Part shown: in pieces, positions 8,720 through 16,740 of the stretch
Position numbering within the stretch: the stretch's first letter is position 1
How the letters are laid out: each line of letters starts with the position of its first letter
Assembly: GCF_029263665.1 (NCBI RefSeq)
Contig: NZ_JAJUFQ010000023.1
Coordinates: 1-64,000 of the forward strand
Length of the DNA: 64,000 nucleotides
Source: Halomonas sp.
GTDB lineage: Bacteria > Pseudomonadota > Gammaproteobacteria > Pseudomonadales > Halomonadaceae
Direction: 5' to 3'
Notes under the pieces: model-generated
Told to the model about the DNA's origin: nothing
What the model saw: only the letters and a program-made list of their open reading frames with translations
Databases searched by the model: none
Position numbers and translations under genes: made by a program

Positions 8720-10306
8720 ATGACCCGTACCTCCTTGACTGACCTACAGCAACACAATTCGGCCCTGCCCTCTTTCCTCGAGGAAGGCAAGATCGGCGAG
8801 CCCATTCTCTCGGCGCGAAACATCGCAAAATCCTTCGGTAATGTGCATGCCCTGAAGACGGTGAACTTTGATATCCATCGTGGTCAGGTCACCACACTGT
8901 TTGGCGAGAACGGTGCCGGCAAGTCCACCTTGATGAAGATTCTGTCCGGTGTCATCCAACCCACTGCCGGCGACATTCTTCTCGAAGGCCAGCCGGTACA
9001 CTTCGCGTCCACGACCGAAGCTCAGCATCATGGCGTGTCGATCATCCACCAGGAACTGAGCCTGGCGCCCAACCTGAATGTACGCGACAACATCTTCATG
9101 GGGCGTGAGCTGGTCGGCCCCATGGGGGTGGACTTTGCTGAAGAAGAGCGCCAGACCCGCCTGCTGATGGAAGAGCTGGACGAACCGATCGATCCTCTGA
9201 CACCAGTCGAGGAGCTGCGCCTGGGGCAACAGCAGATTGTCGAAATCGCCCGAGCCCTGTCGACCAAGTCACGCATCCTGATCATGGACGAACCCACCTC
9301 GGCGCTGTCTGCCTCGGAGGTTGAAGTGCTGTTCCGGGTCATCGCCGACCTCAAGCGGCGTGGCGTGTCCATCGTCTATATCTCCCACCACCTGGAAGAG
9401 GCACTACAGATCACCGATCACGCCGTCGTGTTGCGCGATGGCAGCATGACAGCCTACGCCCCGCGCCAGGACATCGACCTGGAATGGATCGTGCGCAACA
9501 TGGTGGGCGAAGGGTTTGATCTTGGGTCTCCACCCAGTGGCTACGATATGGGCGACGTCGCCCTTTCCCTGCAGGACATCAGCGTGACCGACCCGGCAAA
9601 CCCAGAGCGGGCTCTGGTCAATCGCTTGTCTCTGGACCTGCGCGCCGGAGAAATCGTCTGTATCTACGGCCTGATGGGCGCAGGACGCACCGAGCTGCTC
9701 GAAAGTGTCGCCGGACGCATGCCCATCAGCAGCGGCAGCGTTCTGCTTGGCCAGCACGATGTCTCCCAGTTGACCATCGCGCAGCGTATCGAGCAGGGCC
9801 TGGTACTGGTACCGGAAGATCGCCAGCGCGATGGTCTGGTGCAGACCATGCCGGTGGGCCAGAACCTGTCACTGGCCAGCATTGGCGCTTTCACTCGCGG
9901 ACTTTTCACTTCCGTGGCACGGGAAATGGAAGTGATCGAAGACTCCATTCGCAACGTGCATATCAAGACCGACGGCGGCAGTGCCGAGATCGGCAGTCTC
10001 TCAGGAGGCAACCAGCAGAAGGTGGTGATCGGCAAGATGCTGGCCACGCATCCACGCGTGGTGATGCTCGATGAGCCCAGCCGCGGCATCGACATAGGTG
10101 CCAAGGCAGAAGTGTTCAAGCTGCTGGCCGAAGGCGCCAGGCAGAAAGGCTTGGCCGTGCTCTATTCCACCTCGGAAGTCGGCGAGTGTCTGAGCATCGC
10201 CCACCGCATCCTGGTGATGAGCCGCGGAAGTATCGTCGCCGAGTTCTCGGCCGACGTCACCAAGGAACAGATCATGGCGGCCTCCGGCGAGTCCGTGGCC
10301 GCCTGA
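8720..10306 (+). CDS. eryE: sugar/polyol ABC transporter, duplicated ATP-binding subunit (RbsA/EryE-like)
   Basis: 528 residues with two ABC cassettes. The first has Walker A GENGAGKST, signature LRLGQQQIVEIARAL and Walker B ILIMDEPTSAL. The second has a degenerate Walker A (GLMGAGRTEL), the signature LSGGNQQKVVIGKML and VVMLDEPSRGID. This tandem layout with a modified second Walker A is typical of the CUT2 (ribose, xylose, erythritol) importers. The ATG at 8720 has GAGG upstream. It energises the permease encoded next. Confidence 0.93.
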   Translation: MTRTSLTDLQQHNSALPSFLEEGKIGEPILSARNIAKSFGNVHALKTVNFDIHRGQVTTLFGENGAGKSTLMKILSGVIQPTAGDILLEGQPVHFASTTEAQHHGVSIIHQELSLAPNLNVRDNIFMGRELVGPMGVDFAEEERQTRLLMEELDEPIDPLTPVEELRLGQQQIVEIARALSTKSRILIMDEPTSALSASEVEVLFRVIADLKRRGVSIVYISHHLEEALQITDHAVVLRDGSMTAYAPRQDIDLEWIVRNMVGEGFDLGSPPSGYDMGDVALSLQDISVTDPANPERALVNRLSLDLRAGEIVCIYGLMGAGRTELLESVAGRMPISSGSVLLGQHDVSQLTIAQRIEQGLVLVPEDRQRDGLVQTMPVGQNLSLASIGAFTRGLFTSVAREMEVIEDSIRNVHIKTDGGSAEIGSLSGGNQQKVVIGKMLATHPRVVMLDEPSRGIDIGAKAEVFKLLAEGARQKGLAVLYSTSEVGECLSIAHRILVMSRGSIVAEFSADVTKEQIMAASGESVAA

Positions 10307-10331
10307 ACCCTTATCAGCGGAGTGCAAGACA

Positions 10332-11501
10332 ATGTCCAACAACAGCCCAGCCGCCACCCAAGCGAATTCGTCCACGCCACAGGCACGACCTCAGAAAGGC
10401 TTCGACCTGGCCCGCCTGCTTCTCGATGGACGTGCTTTCTTCGCCCTGATTGCCATCATCATCATTTTTTCCACGCTATCGCCGGTTTACTTTTCCGCCA
10501 GCAACTTCCTGACCATGTCGTCCCATGTGGCGATATTCGGCCTGCTGTCCATCGGCATGCTGCTGGTCATCCTTACCGGTGGCATTGACCTCTCGGTAGG
10601 CTCGACCCTGGGACTGGCCGGTGTCTTCGCTGGTTTCCTGATGCAGGGTGTGTCCTTCGAGGCTTTCGGCGTGATGGTCTATCCGCCGGTCTGGGTCGTG
10701 GTCATCCTGACCTGCGCCCTTGGCGCGTTCATCGGCGCCATCAATGGTGTGTTGATTGCCTATTTCAAGGTACCTGCCTTCGTCGCCACCCTGGGGCTCC
10801 TGTATGTCGCCCGTGGTGCTGCCCTGCTGATGACCGACGGCCTCACCTACAACAATCTGAGCGGGGACCCGGCCTTGGGCAATACAGGCTTCGACTGGCT
10901 CGGCTTCAACCGCCTGCTGGGTGTGCCGGTAGGGGTATGGGTGCTGGCTGCCGTTGCCATCTTGTGCATGCTGGCACTGAATCGCACCCCTTTCGGGCGC
11001 TGGATCTACTCCACCGGCGGCAATGCCCGTGCCGCAGAGCTATCCGGTGTACCGGTCAAGAAGGTCAAGGTCACGGTCTACGTGCTGTCCGGCATCTGTG
11101 CGGCCCTGGCTGGCCTGGTGCTGTCCTCTCAATTGACCTCTGCCGGCCCGACTGCCGGCACCACCTATGAACTGACGGCGATCGCAGGTGTGGTCATCGG
11201 TGGTGCCGCCCTGACAGGTGGGCGCGGCAATATCCGCGGCACTCTGCTGGGTGCCTTCGTCATCGGCTTCCTTTCCGATGGGCTGGTGATCATCGGTGTG
11301 TCGGCCTACTGGCAAACCGTGTTCACCGGTACCGTCATTGTGCTTGCCGTCATGCTCAACAGCGTCCAGTACAGTGGCCGCAAGGCCAAGAACTCGGCCA
11401 AGGACACCCCGCAGAAGACACCACAGGACGAGGAACCTGGAACGACACACGCTCGCCACGACAGTCGCCAGACAGAAGCACGGACTGCCAAGGCAACGTG
11501 A
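10332..11501 (+). CDS. eryF: sugar/polyol ABC transporter permease (RbsC/EryF-like)
   Basis: 389 residues, strongly hydrophobic with about ten membrane segments. CUT2 permease signatures are seen: SIGMLLVILTGGIDLSVGST, ALGAFIGAINGVLIAYFKVPAFVATLG, RTPFGRWIYSTGGNARAAELSGV and ITAVAGVVIGGAALTGGRG-like TAIAGVVIGGAALTGGRGN. The C-terminal 45 residues are hydrophilic and charged, longer than usual for RbsC. It follows the ATPase by 25 bp and precedes the binding protein by 71 bp. Confidence 0.93.
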   Translation: MSNNSPAATQANSSTPQARPQKGFDLARLLLDGRAFFALIAIIIIFSTLSPVYFSASNFLTMSSHVAIFGLLSIGMLLVILTGGIDLSVGSTLGLAGVFAGFLMQGVSFEAFGVMVYPPVWVVVILTCALGAFIGAINGVLIAYFKVPAFVATLGLLYVARGAALLMTDGLTYNNLSGDPALGNTGFDWLGFNRLLGVPVGVWVLAAVAILCMLALNRTPFGRWIYSTGGNARAAELSGVPVKKVKVTVYVLSGICAALAGLVLSSQLTSAGPTAGTTYELTAIAGVVIGGAALTGGRGNIRGTLLGAFVIGFLSDGLVIIGVSAYWQTVFTGTVIVLAVMLNSVQYSGRKAKNSAKDTPQKTPQDEEPGTTHARHDSRQTEARTAKAT

Positions 11502-11572
11502 CCCCCGATCACAGCCATCACTTGCATCATGTGTACGACCACTGACAACCACAAACCAGAAGGTGTATCGCT

Positions 11573-12529
11573 ATGCTCATGAAAGGAAAACGTCTACTGA
11601 TCGCAGCCCTCGCCATTGCCACCCCATTGATGGTGGGTACCGCCAGTGCCCAGGACAAAGGGCTGATCTCGATCATCGTCAATGATTCCTCCAACCCCTA
11701 CTGGTTCACCGAGGGCGAAGTGGCCAAGAAGACCGCCGAGGAACTCGGCTATCAGGCTCATGTCAGCTCCCATGTCGGCGATACCAACAAGGAAAGCAAC
11801 CAGATCGACACCGCCATTACCAATCAGGCCAAGGCCATCATTCTCGACCCGGCCAATGCCGACGGTTCCATCGGCGCGGTACGCAAGGCAGTGAATGCCG
11901 GTATTCCCGTGTTCATCGTCAATGCAGAAATCAACCAGCAGGGACTGGCCAAGGCACAGTTCGTTTCCAACAATGCCCAGGGCGCTGCCATCGGTGCCCA
12001 GCAATGGGTCGAAAGCGTCGGCGATGAAGCCAACTATGTGGAACTGAAAGGGGCACCATCCGACAACAATGCGGCGACCCGTTCCAATGGCTTTGAAACC
12101 GTACTCAGCCAGTACCCCGGCCTGACCAGAGTCGCCGGAGACGTAGCCAACTGGGACCGCACCCAGGGCTACAACAAGATGCAGAGCATGCTGCAGGCCA
12201 ACCCGGATATTCAGGGGGTGATCAGCGGCAACGATGAAATGGCCCTGGGTGCCATCGCTGCACTCAAGGAGGCTGGCCGCCTGGATGGTGTCGTGGTCGG
12301 TGGTTTTGATGGTTCTCCGGATGCCATCGAGGCCGTCAAGTCCGGTGAGCTTGCCTACACCGTGCTGCAGCCCGTCGCCATCTTCGCCGAGGAAGCCGTG
12401 CGCCTGGCCGATACCTTCATCACCACCGGAGAAACAGGCCTGGAGAATGAGAAGAAGCTGTTCAACTGCATCCTGGTCACCCAGGAGAACGTGGACAAGT
12501 ACAGCTCACCTTTCGTACTGGATCAGTAA
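11573..12529 (+). CDS. eryG: sugar/polyol ABC transporter periplasmic binding protein (RbsB/EryG-like)
   Basis: 318 residues with a clear Sec signal peptide (MLMKGKRLLIAALAIATPLM..., cleavage probably after ASA near residue 25). The mature protein is a type I periplasmic binding fold (ISIIVNDSSNPYWFTEGEVAKKTAEELGY, GISGNDEMALGAIAALKEAG-like VISGNDEMALGAIAAL, VVGGFDGSPDAIEAV). Ligand is inferred from the operon to be erythritol or a related polyol. AAGGTG lies 7 nt before the ATG at 11573; the ATG at 11579 is an alternative. Last gene of the operon, followed by a strong terminator. Confidence 0.92.
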   Translation: MLMKGKRLLIAALAIATPLMVGTASAQDKGLISIIVNDSSNPYWFTEGEVAKKTAEELGYQAHVSSHVGDTNKESNQIDTAITNQAKAIILDPANADGSIGAVRKAVNAGIPVFIVNAEINQQGLAKAQFVSNNAQGAAIGAQQWVESVGDEANYVELKGAPSDNNAATRSNGFETVLSQYPGLTRVAGDVANWDRTQGYNKMQSMLQANPDIQGVISGNDEMALGAIAALKEAGRLDGVVVGGFDGSPDAIEAVKSGELAYTVLQPVAIFAEEAVRLADTFITTGETGLENEKKLFNCILVTQENVDKYSSPFVLDQ

Positions 12530-12562
12530 CCCTGCCATTCGACCCTGACGGATATACGACTC

Positions 12563-12586
12563 GAACGCCCCCAGCCGGGGGCGTTC
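12563..12586 (+). terminator. rho-independent terminator of the ery transport operon
   Basis: GAACGCCCCC and GGGGGCGTTC form a perfect 10-bp stem with an AGCC loop, followed by TTTATTTGGG. It lies 34 bp after the binding-protein stop. Confidence 0.88.
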
Positions 12587-12631
12587 TTTATTTGGGTTTA
12601 TCTGAAGCACAGGCTTATCTGAAGCATGGGC

Positions 12632-14230
12632 TTATCTAAAATAATGGGCGAACGGGCTCAAGTTCTGCGCTTGCCGTAGCCAGTCCGACAGATGCTCGAT
12701 ATCACGGTTCAAGGGGTGCTCTTCCGTGTAATAGGCCACCTGTTCACGAACCAGCCCCCGCGCCAGCTCGGTTCCCGAAGCAAAGCCAGGCGCTTCGGTC
12801 AGGTCAAGCGCCTGGGCGGCAAGCAGCATTTCGATAGCGAGGATCCGATAGGTGTTATCCAGCGCCTGATCCAGCTTCAGCGCAGCGCTCTCGCCAAAAC
12901 TGAGATGGTCTTCCTGCAAACCTGATGTCAGAAAGTTGTCGACCACCGCAGGCTGCGCCAAGCGCTTGTTGTCCGCCGCCAGAGATGCCGCCGTGTACTG
13001 GGCAATCATCATGCCCGACTTGATACCACCTTCCCGAGTCAGGAAGGCAGGCAGATCATTGGCCTGGGGAGTCACCAGGCGATAGCTGCGACGCTCGGAC
13101 ATCGAGCCCCATTCAGCCACTGCCATGGCCAGCACATCGCAGGCCATGGCTACGGAAGCACCATGAGGGTTGGCCTGGGAAACAATTCGGTGGTGGCCAT
13201 CTTCTGCGATGACCAGAGGATTGTCAGTCGCTGACTGCAGCTCGAAATCGATCTGGCGCGTGGCATGCTCCCATTGATCTCGGCAGGCGCCATGTACCTG
13301 GGGCATGGAACGCAGGCTGAGCGCATCCTGCAGATGGTCCCCCCGGCACTGCTCCAACCATGGACTATCCGCCAGCATACGGCGCAGTATCCCTGCGGAA
13401 TGCTGGACTCCAGGGTGACGCTTGAGCCCGGTCACCGCTGGGTCCAGCGCATCACGCTGGCCGCGCAGTGCCTCGAAGCTCATTGCCCCAGCAACCTCGG
13501 CCCAATCTGCGACACGTGCCGCATCATCCAGCACCAGGCAGGCCAGCCCTGTCATGGCTGGCGTTCCATTGACCAGACTCAGGCCGTCTTTCGGCCCCAG
13601 TTCCAGTGGTGTGATAGCGTGTTGACCCAGCACCTCGTACGCCGCCATCCGCCGGCCTTCAAACAGCACCTCTCCCTCGCCGATCAGCACCAGGCCGATA
13701 TGGGCCATATGCGTGAGATAACCGACAGAGCCCCGGGATGGCACCCACGGCACGATGTTGGCATTGAGCAGTTGGACAAGCCTTTCGACCACTGCCGGAC
13801 TGATACCAGAATGGCCATGAGAATAGTTGATGACGGCACAGCACATGATGGCGCGCACCTGGTCCTCACGCAGGGGGTCACCGACACCGCAGGCGTGGCT
13901 CATCAACGTATGCCTCGACAGGCTCGATAGCGCTTCACGTTCCAGCACCACATGGCATAGAGCACCAAGCCCGGTGTTGATGCCATAGTGAGGCACCGTA
14001 CTGGCCGCAACCTGCTCAACGACGTCTCGGGCCTGCTGCACTCTTTCCTGACAGGCACGAGACAACGCCAGGGGCGCCGCATGACGGGCAACATTCACCA
14101 CATCCCGCCAGGACAAGGGAACATCGCCAATCACAACCTGCTGCTTCATTCGTTCCTGCTGCTCCACCCGCTCATACTGGTCCATCTTCTTCTGCTTGCC
14201 CGGCATCATTTGCATGGATACATCACTCAT
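12632..14230 (-). CDS. MIO-less histidine ammonia-lyase homologue, candidate ergothionase
   Basis: A 532-residue protein of the HAL/PAL lyase superfamily (YGINTGLGAL, SHACGVGDPL, LVNGTPAMTG, SLRSMPQVHGA, ATDNPLV, QEDHLS). The autocatalytic MIO triad Ala-Ser-Gly is absent: canonical GSVGASGDLAP is replaced by GSVG-YLTHMAH (Gly170-Tyr171), a gap of exactly three residues, and the HAL active-site Tyr280 (QDPYSLR) is Leu (QDALSLR). Ergothionase is recalled as a MIO-independent member of this fold that eliminates trimethylamine from ergothioneine. The partner gene is a BCCT betaine transporter, so this is my favoured function; substrate is inferred. ATG at 14230 after AGAGGGGG overlaps the BCCT stop (ATGAGTGA). 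Confidence 0.72.
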   Translation of the reverse strand: MSDVSMQMMPGKQKKMDQYERVEQQERMKQQVVIGDVPLSWRDVVNVARHAAPLALSRACQERVQQARDVVEQVAASTVPHYGINTGLGALCHVVLEREALSSLSRHTLMSHACGVGDPLREDQVRAIMCCAVINYSHGHSGISPAVVERLVQLLNANIVPWVPSRGSVGYLTHMAHIGLVLIGEGEVLFEGRRMAAYEVLGQHAITPLELGPKDGLSLVNGTPAMTGLACLVLDDAARVADWAEVAGAMSFEALRGQRDALDPAVTGLKRHPGVQHSAGILRRMLADSPWLEQCRGDHLQDALSLRSMPQVHGACRDQWEHATRQIDFELQSATDNPLVIAEDGHHRIVSQANPHGASVAMACDVLAMAVAEWGSMSERRSYRLVTPQANDLPAFLTREGGIKSGMMIAQYTAASLAADNKRLAQPAVVDNFLTSGLQEDHLSFGESAALKLDQALDNTYRILAIEMLLAAQALDLTEAPGFASGTELARGLVREQVAYYTEEHPLNRDIEHLSDWLRQAQNLSPFAHYFR

Positions 14231-15839
14231 TGCGAGCCCCCTCTGTCGCGACACTGCCTTCTGGCTCAGCATCCGTCTCGGGGACGCCCTTGATGTGCCC
14301 GTGGAGCACCTTGGCTGCCGATATCAATATCAGTGCAAACAAGAACACCACGCTGAAGCCGCCCGCTGCCGCCAGATACTTGATGCCATCGACACCTTGA
14401 GCACCACCCCCAAAGGCCACCATCAGATAGGCAATGGCACTGATTGACAGCCCCCAGATGATCTTCTGGCTTTTGGGCGACTCCTCATCCGCCGTGATGT
14501 TACGCGTGCAGATGGTCGCAATGGTGGCCGACATGGAGTCCGCCGCCGTGGCAAAGGAAAGGATCAACGTGAATATCGCCATCGGCACCAGCAAGCCTGC
14601 CAACGGGATGTTCTGCAGGAAGCCCCATAGCCCCGACACCGCGCCATGCTCCTGCACCACGGAGATCAGGTCGAGCGTGCCATCGAGCTGCCACTTCAAT
14701 GCCGAACCGCCCCAGATGGCGAACCAGACAATGCCAAACGCAGATGGCAGCACCCAGTTGATGATCAGGAATTCACGCAGGGTCCGGCCGTAGGAAATAC
14801 GTGCCAGAAACAAGCCCATCAATGGAGCGTAGGCGACCCAGATGGCCCAGTCATACATCGTCCACCAGGTCACCAGCGCTTCACCTCCGGATTCCTTGGT
14901 GTCGAATGACCAGCTCAGCAGATGATTGAGCCAATAGCCGAGACTGGTCGTGGATAGGCTGAGAATGTAGGTCAGTGGCCCCACGACGACCAGGATGGCG
15001 AGGAAGACGTAGAACACATAGGCATTGATCGATGACAGCCAGCGAATGCCTCGTTTGAGCCCTGATACCGCAGAAATCACGAAGATACTGGTGATCACCA
15101 GCGTCAGGATCAGCCAGGTGACAGGGTTGGAAGCGATGCCATATTGCGCCTGGATACCGGAGCCGATAAGCGCCAGGCCAGCGCCCATGGAAGATGCCAG
15201 CCCCAGGGTAATGGCCAGCACGGAAATCACATCGATGAGACCACGCACCCAGGGTGCGTCGCCGTGGCGGCCAAGCACAGGAGCGACCGTGGAGGATATC
15301 GAGAAACGCATGCCACGGTTGTAGTGCATGTAGCCAATCATCAGGCCAACGATCGAGTAAATGGCGTAGGGGATGAAACTCCAGTTGTGGAAGCTCCTGG
15401 CCATGGCAAAGACGGCTGCCTCATTACTGCCAGCGGCAAAGCTCTGCTGGCTTAGCTCGCCATAGATATTGCCCAGGTAGATGACCGGTTCATTGACCGC
15501 ATAGGTCACGACACCAGTGGCAATCCCTCCTGTCAGCGCCATGGCGAAGGTCGCCGGCATGGAGAACCGGGGCCTGGCGTGTTCGCCCCCCAGGCGGATG
15601 CGCCCTGCCCGGGAAAAGAAGAACACGCAGGTGATCACCAGGGCCGATACCGCGATCAACTGATACAGCCAACCGAAGTCGGATAACGATACGTAGAAAA
15701 TCTGCCGGGTGATTTCCACCAGCAGCTCGTTATTCGTCATGCCGATGATCACGGCCAGGATGACGATGGAAAAGACCGGAAAAAACACCTTCTTGTTGAG
15801 CGACTTCTTGTCGAGCAGCTTGTTGTCATTGTTCGGCAT
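14223..15839 (-). CDS. BCCT-family betaine/carnitine/choline-type transporter
   Basis: 538 residues, twelve predicted membrane segments. BCCT hallmarks are present: the glycine-rich GGIATGVVTYAVNEPVIYLG stretch in TM3, MRFSISSTVAPVLG, and YDWAIWVAYAPLMGLFLARISYGRTLREF, the family's W..W.SP..G.FIARIS.GRT motif. BCCT carriers move quaternary ammonium compounds by Na+ or proton symport or by exchange. TM3 reads GGIATGVVTYAVNEP rather than the usual GIGIGLLFWGVAEP, so the substrate may be unusual. ATG 15839 has AAGGAA upstream; the longer frame has none. Co-transcribed and overlapping by 8 nt with the MIO-less lyase, suggesting import of that enzyme's substrate (ergothioneine and hercynine are betaines). 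Confidence 0.9.
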   Translation of the reverse strand: MPNNDNKLLDKKSLNKKVFFPVFSIVILAVIIGMTNNELLVEITRQIFYVSLSDFGWLYQLIAVSALVITCVFFFSRAGRIRLGGEHARPRFSMPATFAMALTGGIATGVVTYAVNEPVIYLGNIYGELSQQSFAAGSNEAAVFAMARSFHNWSFIPYAIYSIVGLMIGYMHYNRGMRFSISSTVAPVLGRHGDAPWVRGLIDVISVLAITLGLASSMGAGLALIGSGIQAQYGIASNPVTWLILTLVITSIFVISAVSGLKRGIRWLSSINAYVFYVFLAILVVVGPLTYILSLSTTSLGYWLNHLLSWSFDTKESGGEALVTWWTMYDWAIWVAYAPLMGLFLARISYGRTLREFLIINWVLPSAFGIVWFAIWGGSALKWQLDGTLDLISVVQEHGAVSGLWGFLQNIPLAGLLVPMAIFTLILSFATAADSMSATIATICTRNITADEESPKSQKIIWGLSISAIAYLMVAFGGGAQGVDGIKYLAAAGGFSVVFLFALILISAAKVLHGHIKGVPETDAEPEGSVATEGARNE

Positions 15840-15942
15840 GCGAAGGATTCCTTGCAGCACGGCCGAGAGGCGTCGTCGAATCACCCCTCGGTATGGGTCA
15901 GTGGGCCTGTCGATGCTACATATGCAGCCACACATACAACAC

Positions 15943-15958
15943 CATATGTATATACATT
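15943..15958. promoter_or_regulatory. operator-like palindrome, proximal copy
   Basis: CATATGTATATACATT contains the dyad ATGTATATACAT. It matches 14 bases (ATATGTATATACAT) of the 24-bp palindrome at 16046-16069 and lies about 105 bp upstream of the BCCT start codon. A shared regulator binding both is inferred. Confidence 0.55.
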
Positions 15959-16045
15959 AAGTACAAGAAAGCCGCCATCATTTTCTTCCCAGCCGCATAC
16001 AACAAGGAAATCTCCTGGTTCGCTGAATTCCGGCATCTGACACTT

Positions 16046-16069
16046 TCGTATATGTATATACATATACGA
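16046..16069. promoter_or_regulatory. 24-bp perfect palindrome upstream of the BCCT-lyase operon
   Basis: TCGTATATGTAT is followed directly by its exact reverse complement, giving a 24-bp perfect dyad with no spacer. Together with the shorter copy 103 bp nearer the gene it looks like a high-affinity dimer-binding site, or a looping pair. The cognate regulator is not identified. Confidence 0.65.
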
Positions 16070-16073
16070 GAAT

Positions 16074-16102
16074 AAAAAAGGCCCGGAACACATTTCCGAA
16101 CC
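16074..16102 (-). terminator. rho-independent terminator after yjaB
   Basis: Read on the minus strand, GGTTCGGAA and TTCCGGGCC pair (9 bp with two G-U pairs) around an ATGTG loop and are followed by TTTTTTATT. It lies about 100 bp beyond the yjaB stop. Confidence 0.75.
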
Positions 16103-16204
16103 TGTAGAAGGGAACATCACGAAAGACGACGAAACCGACTTGCCTCAGTCACTATTACGGCAAGCGTCACTGGCTCAGTCATGGGGGATTCAACCGTCAG
16201 TGGT

Positions 16205-16666
16205 TCACCCGTTACTGCCGCACTCACGACTGACATAGCGCAAGTGAATCAGTGGATAAGGACGCCCCTGGTCGTCGGTGGGGGAACGTCCCGCACGCTG
16301 AAACCCCATGCGTTCATAGAAGCCGACCGCCTGGGCATTCTGCTCGTTGACGTCCGTGGTCAGCGCAGGGCACAGGCTCAGGCCATGCTCGACCAGTGCA
16401 CGCCCCACGCCCGTACTGCGGCAATCAGGGTCCACAAACAGGGCATCCATGTGGCTGCCCGTGAGCAGCATGAAGCCAAGCGCTCTATCCTGGCAGTCGA
16501 CGGCCAGCCATAGAGGGGCATTCGGCAGGAACCCTTCCAGCTCCTGCTCTATATCATGTCGGTCCTGCTCGGAAAGGAAATCGTGAGTGGCGTCCACGGC
16601 TCTCTTCCAGATTCGCATGGCGCACTGTCCATCCGCAGCGGTCGAACGACGAAACTTGATCGCCAT
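16205..16666 (-). CDS. yjaB: GNAT N-acetyltransferase, YjaB-like
   Basis: About 153 residues from ATG 16666 (AAGGA 9 nt upstream; ATG 16675 is the alternative, the frame extends further but without support). FRRSTAADGQCAMRIWKRAVDATHDFL, APLWLAVDCQDRALGFMLLTGSHMDALFVDP, the acetyl-CoA loop CRSTGVGRALVEH, DVNEQNAQAVGFYERMGF and GRPYPLIHL closely follow E. coli YjaB, a single-domain GNAT enzyme. The acyl acceptor is not known. Lies 74 bp downstream of the AraC-type regulator on the same strand and before a terminator. Confidence 0.87.
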   Translation of the reverse strand: MAIKFRRSTAADGQCAMRIWKRAVDATHDFLSEQDRHDIEQELEGFLPNAPLWLAVDCQDRALGFMLLTGSHMDALFVDPDCRSTGVGRALVEHGLSLCPALTTDVNEQNAQAVGFYERMGFQRAGRSPTDDQGRPYPLIHLRYVSRECGSNG

Positions 16667-16740
16667 GGTCTTCATTCCTTGAAGCTTCCTCAGTGTCAAT
16701 GGGTGGTCATCCCGGTTGGCGACAATCAGCGCAGCATGGG

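Larger units (their letters stand above)
15840..16073. other. regulatory intergenic region upstream of the BCCT-lyase operon
   Basis: No convincing gene is seen in this non-coding stretch (short frames on both strands have no ribosome site or recognisable protein). It is AT-rich compared with its surroundings and carries two copies of an ATGTATATACAT-type palindrome, listed separately, so it is most likely the promoter and operator region of the minus-strand operon. Confidence 0.6.

Noticed and set aside
15881..16120. 79-codon minus-strand frame across the palindromes
   Set aside because: It would run through a 24-bp palindrome and a terminator and encodes no recognisable protein.
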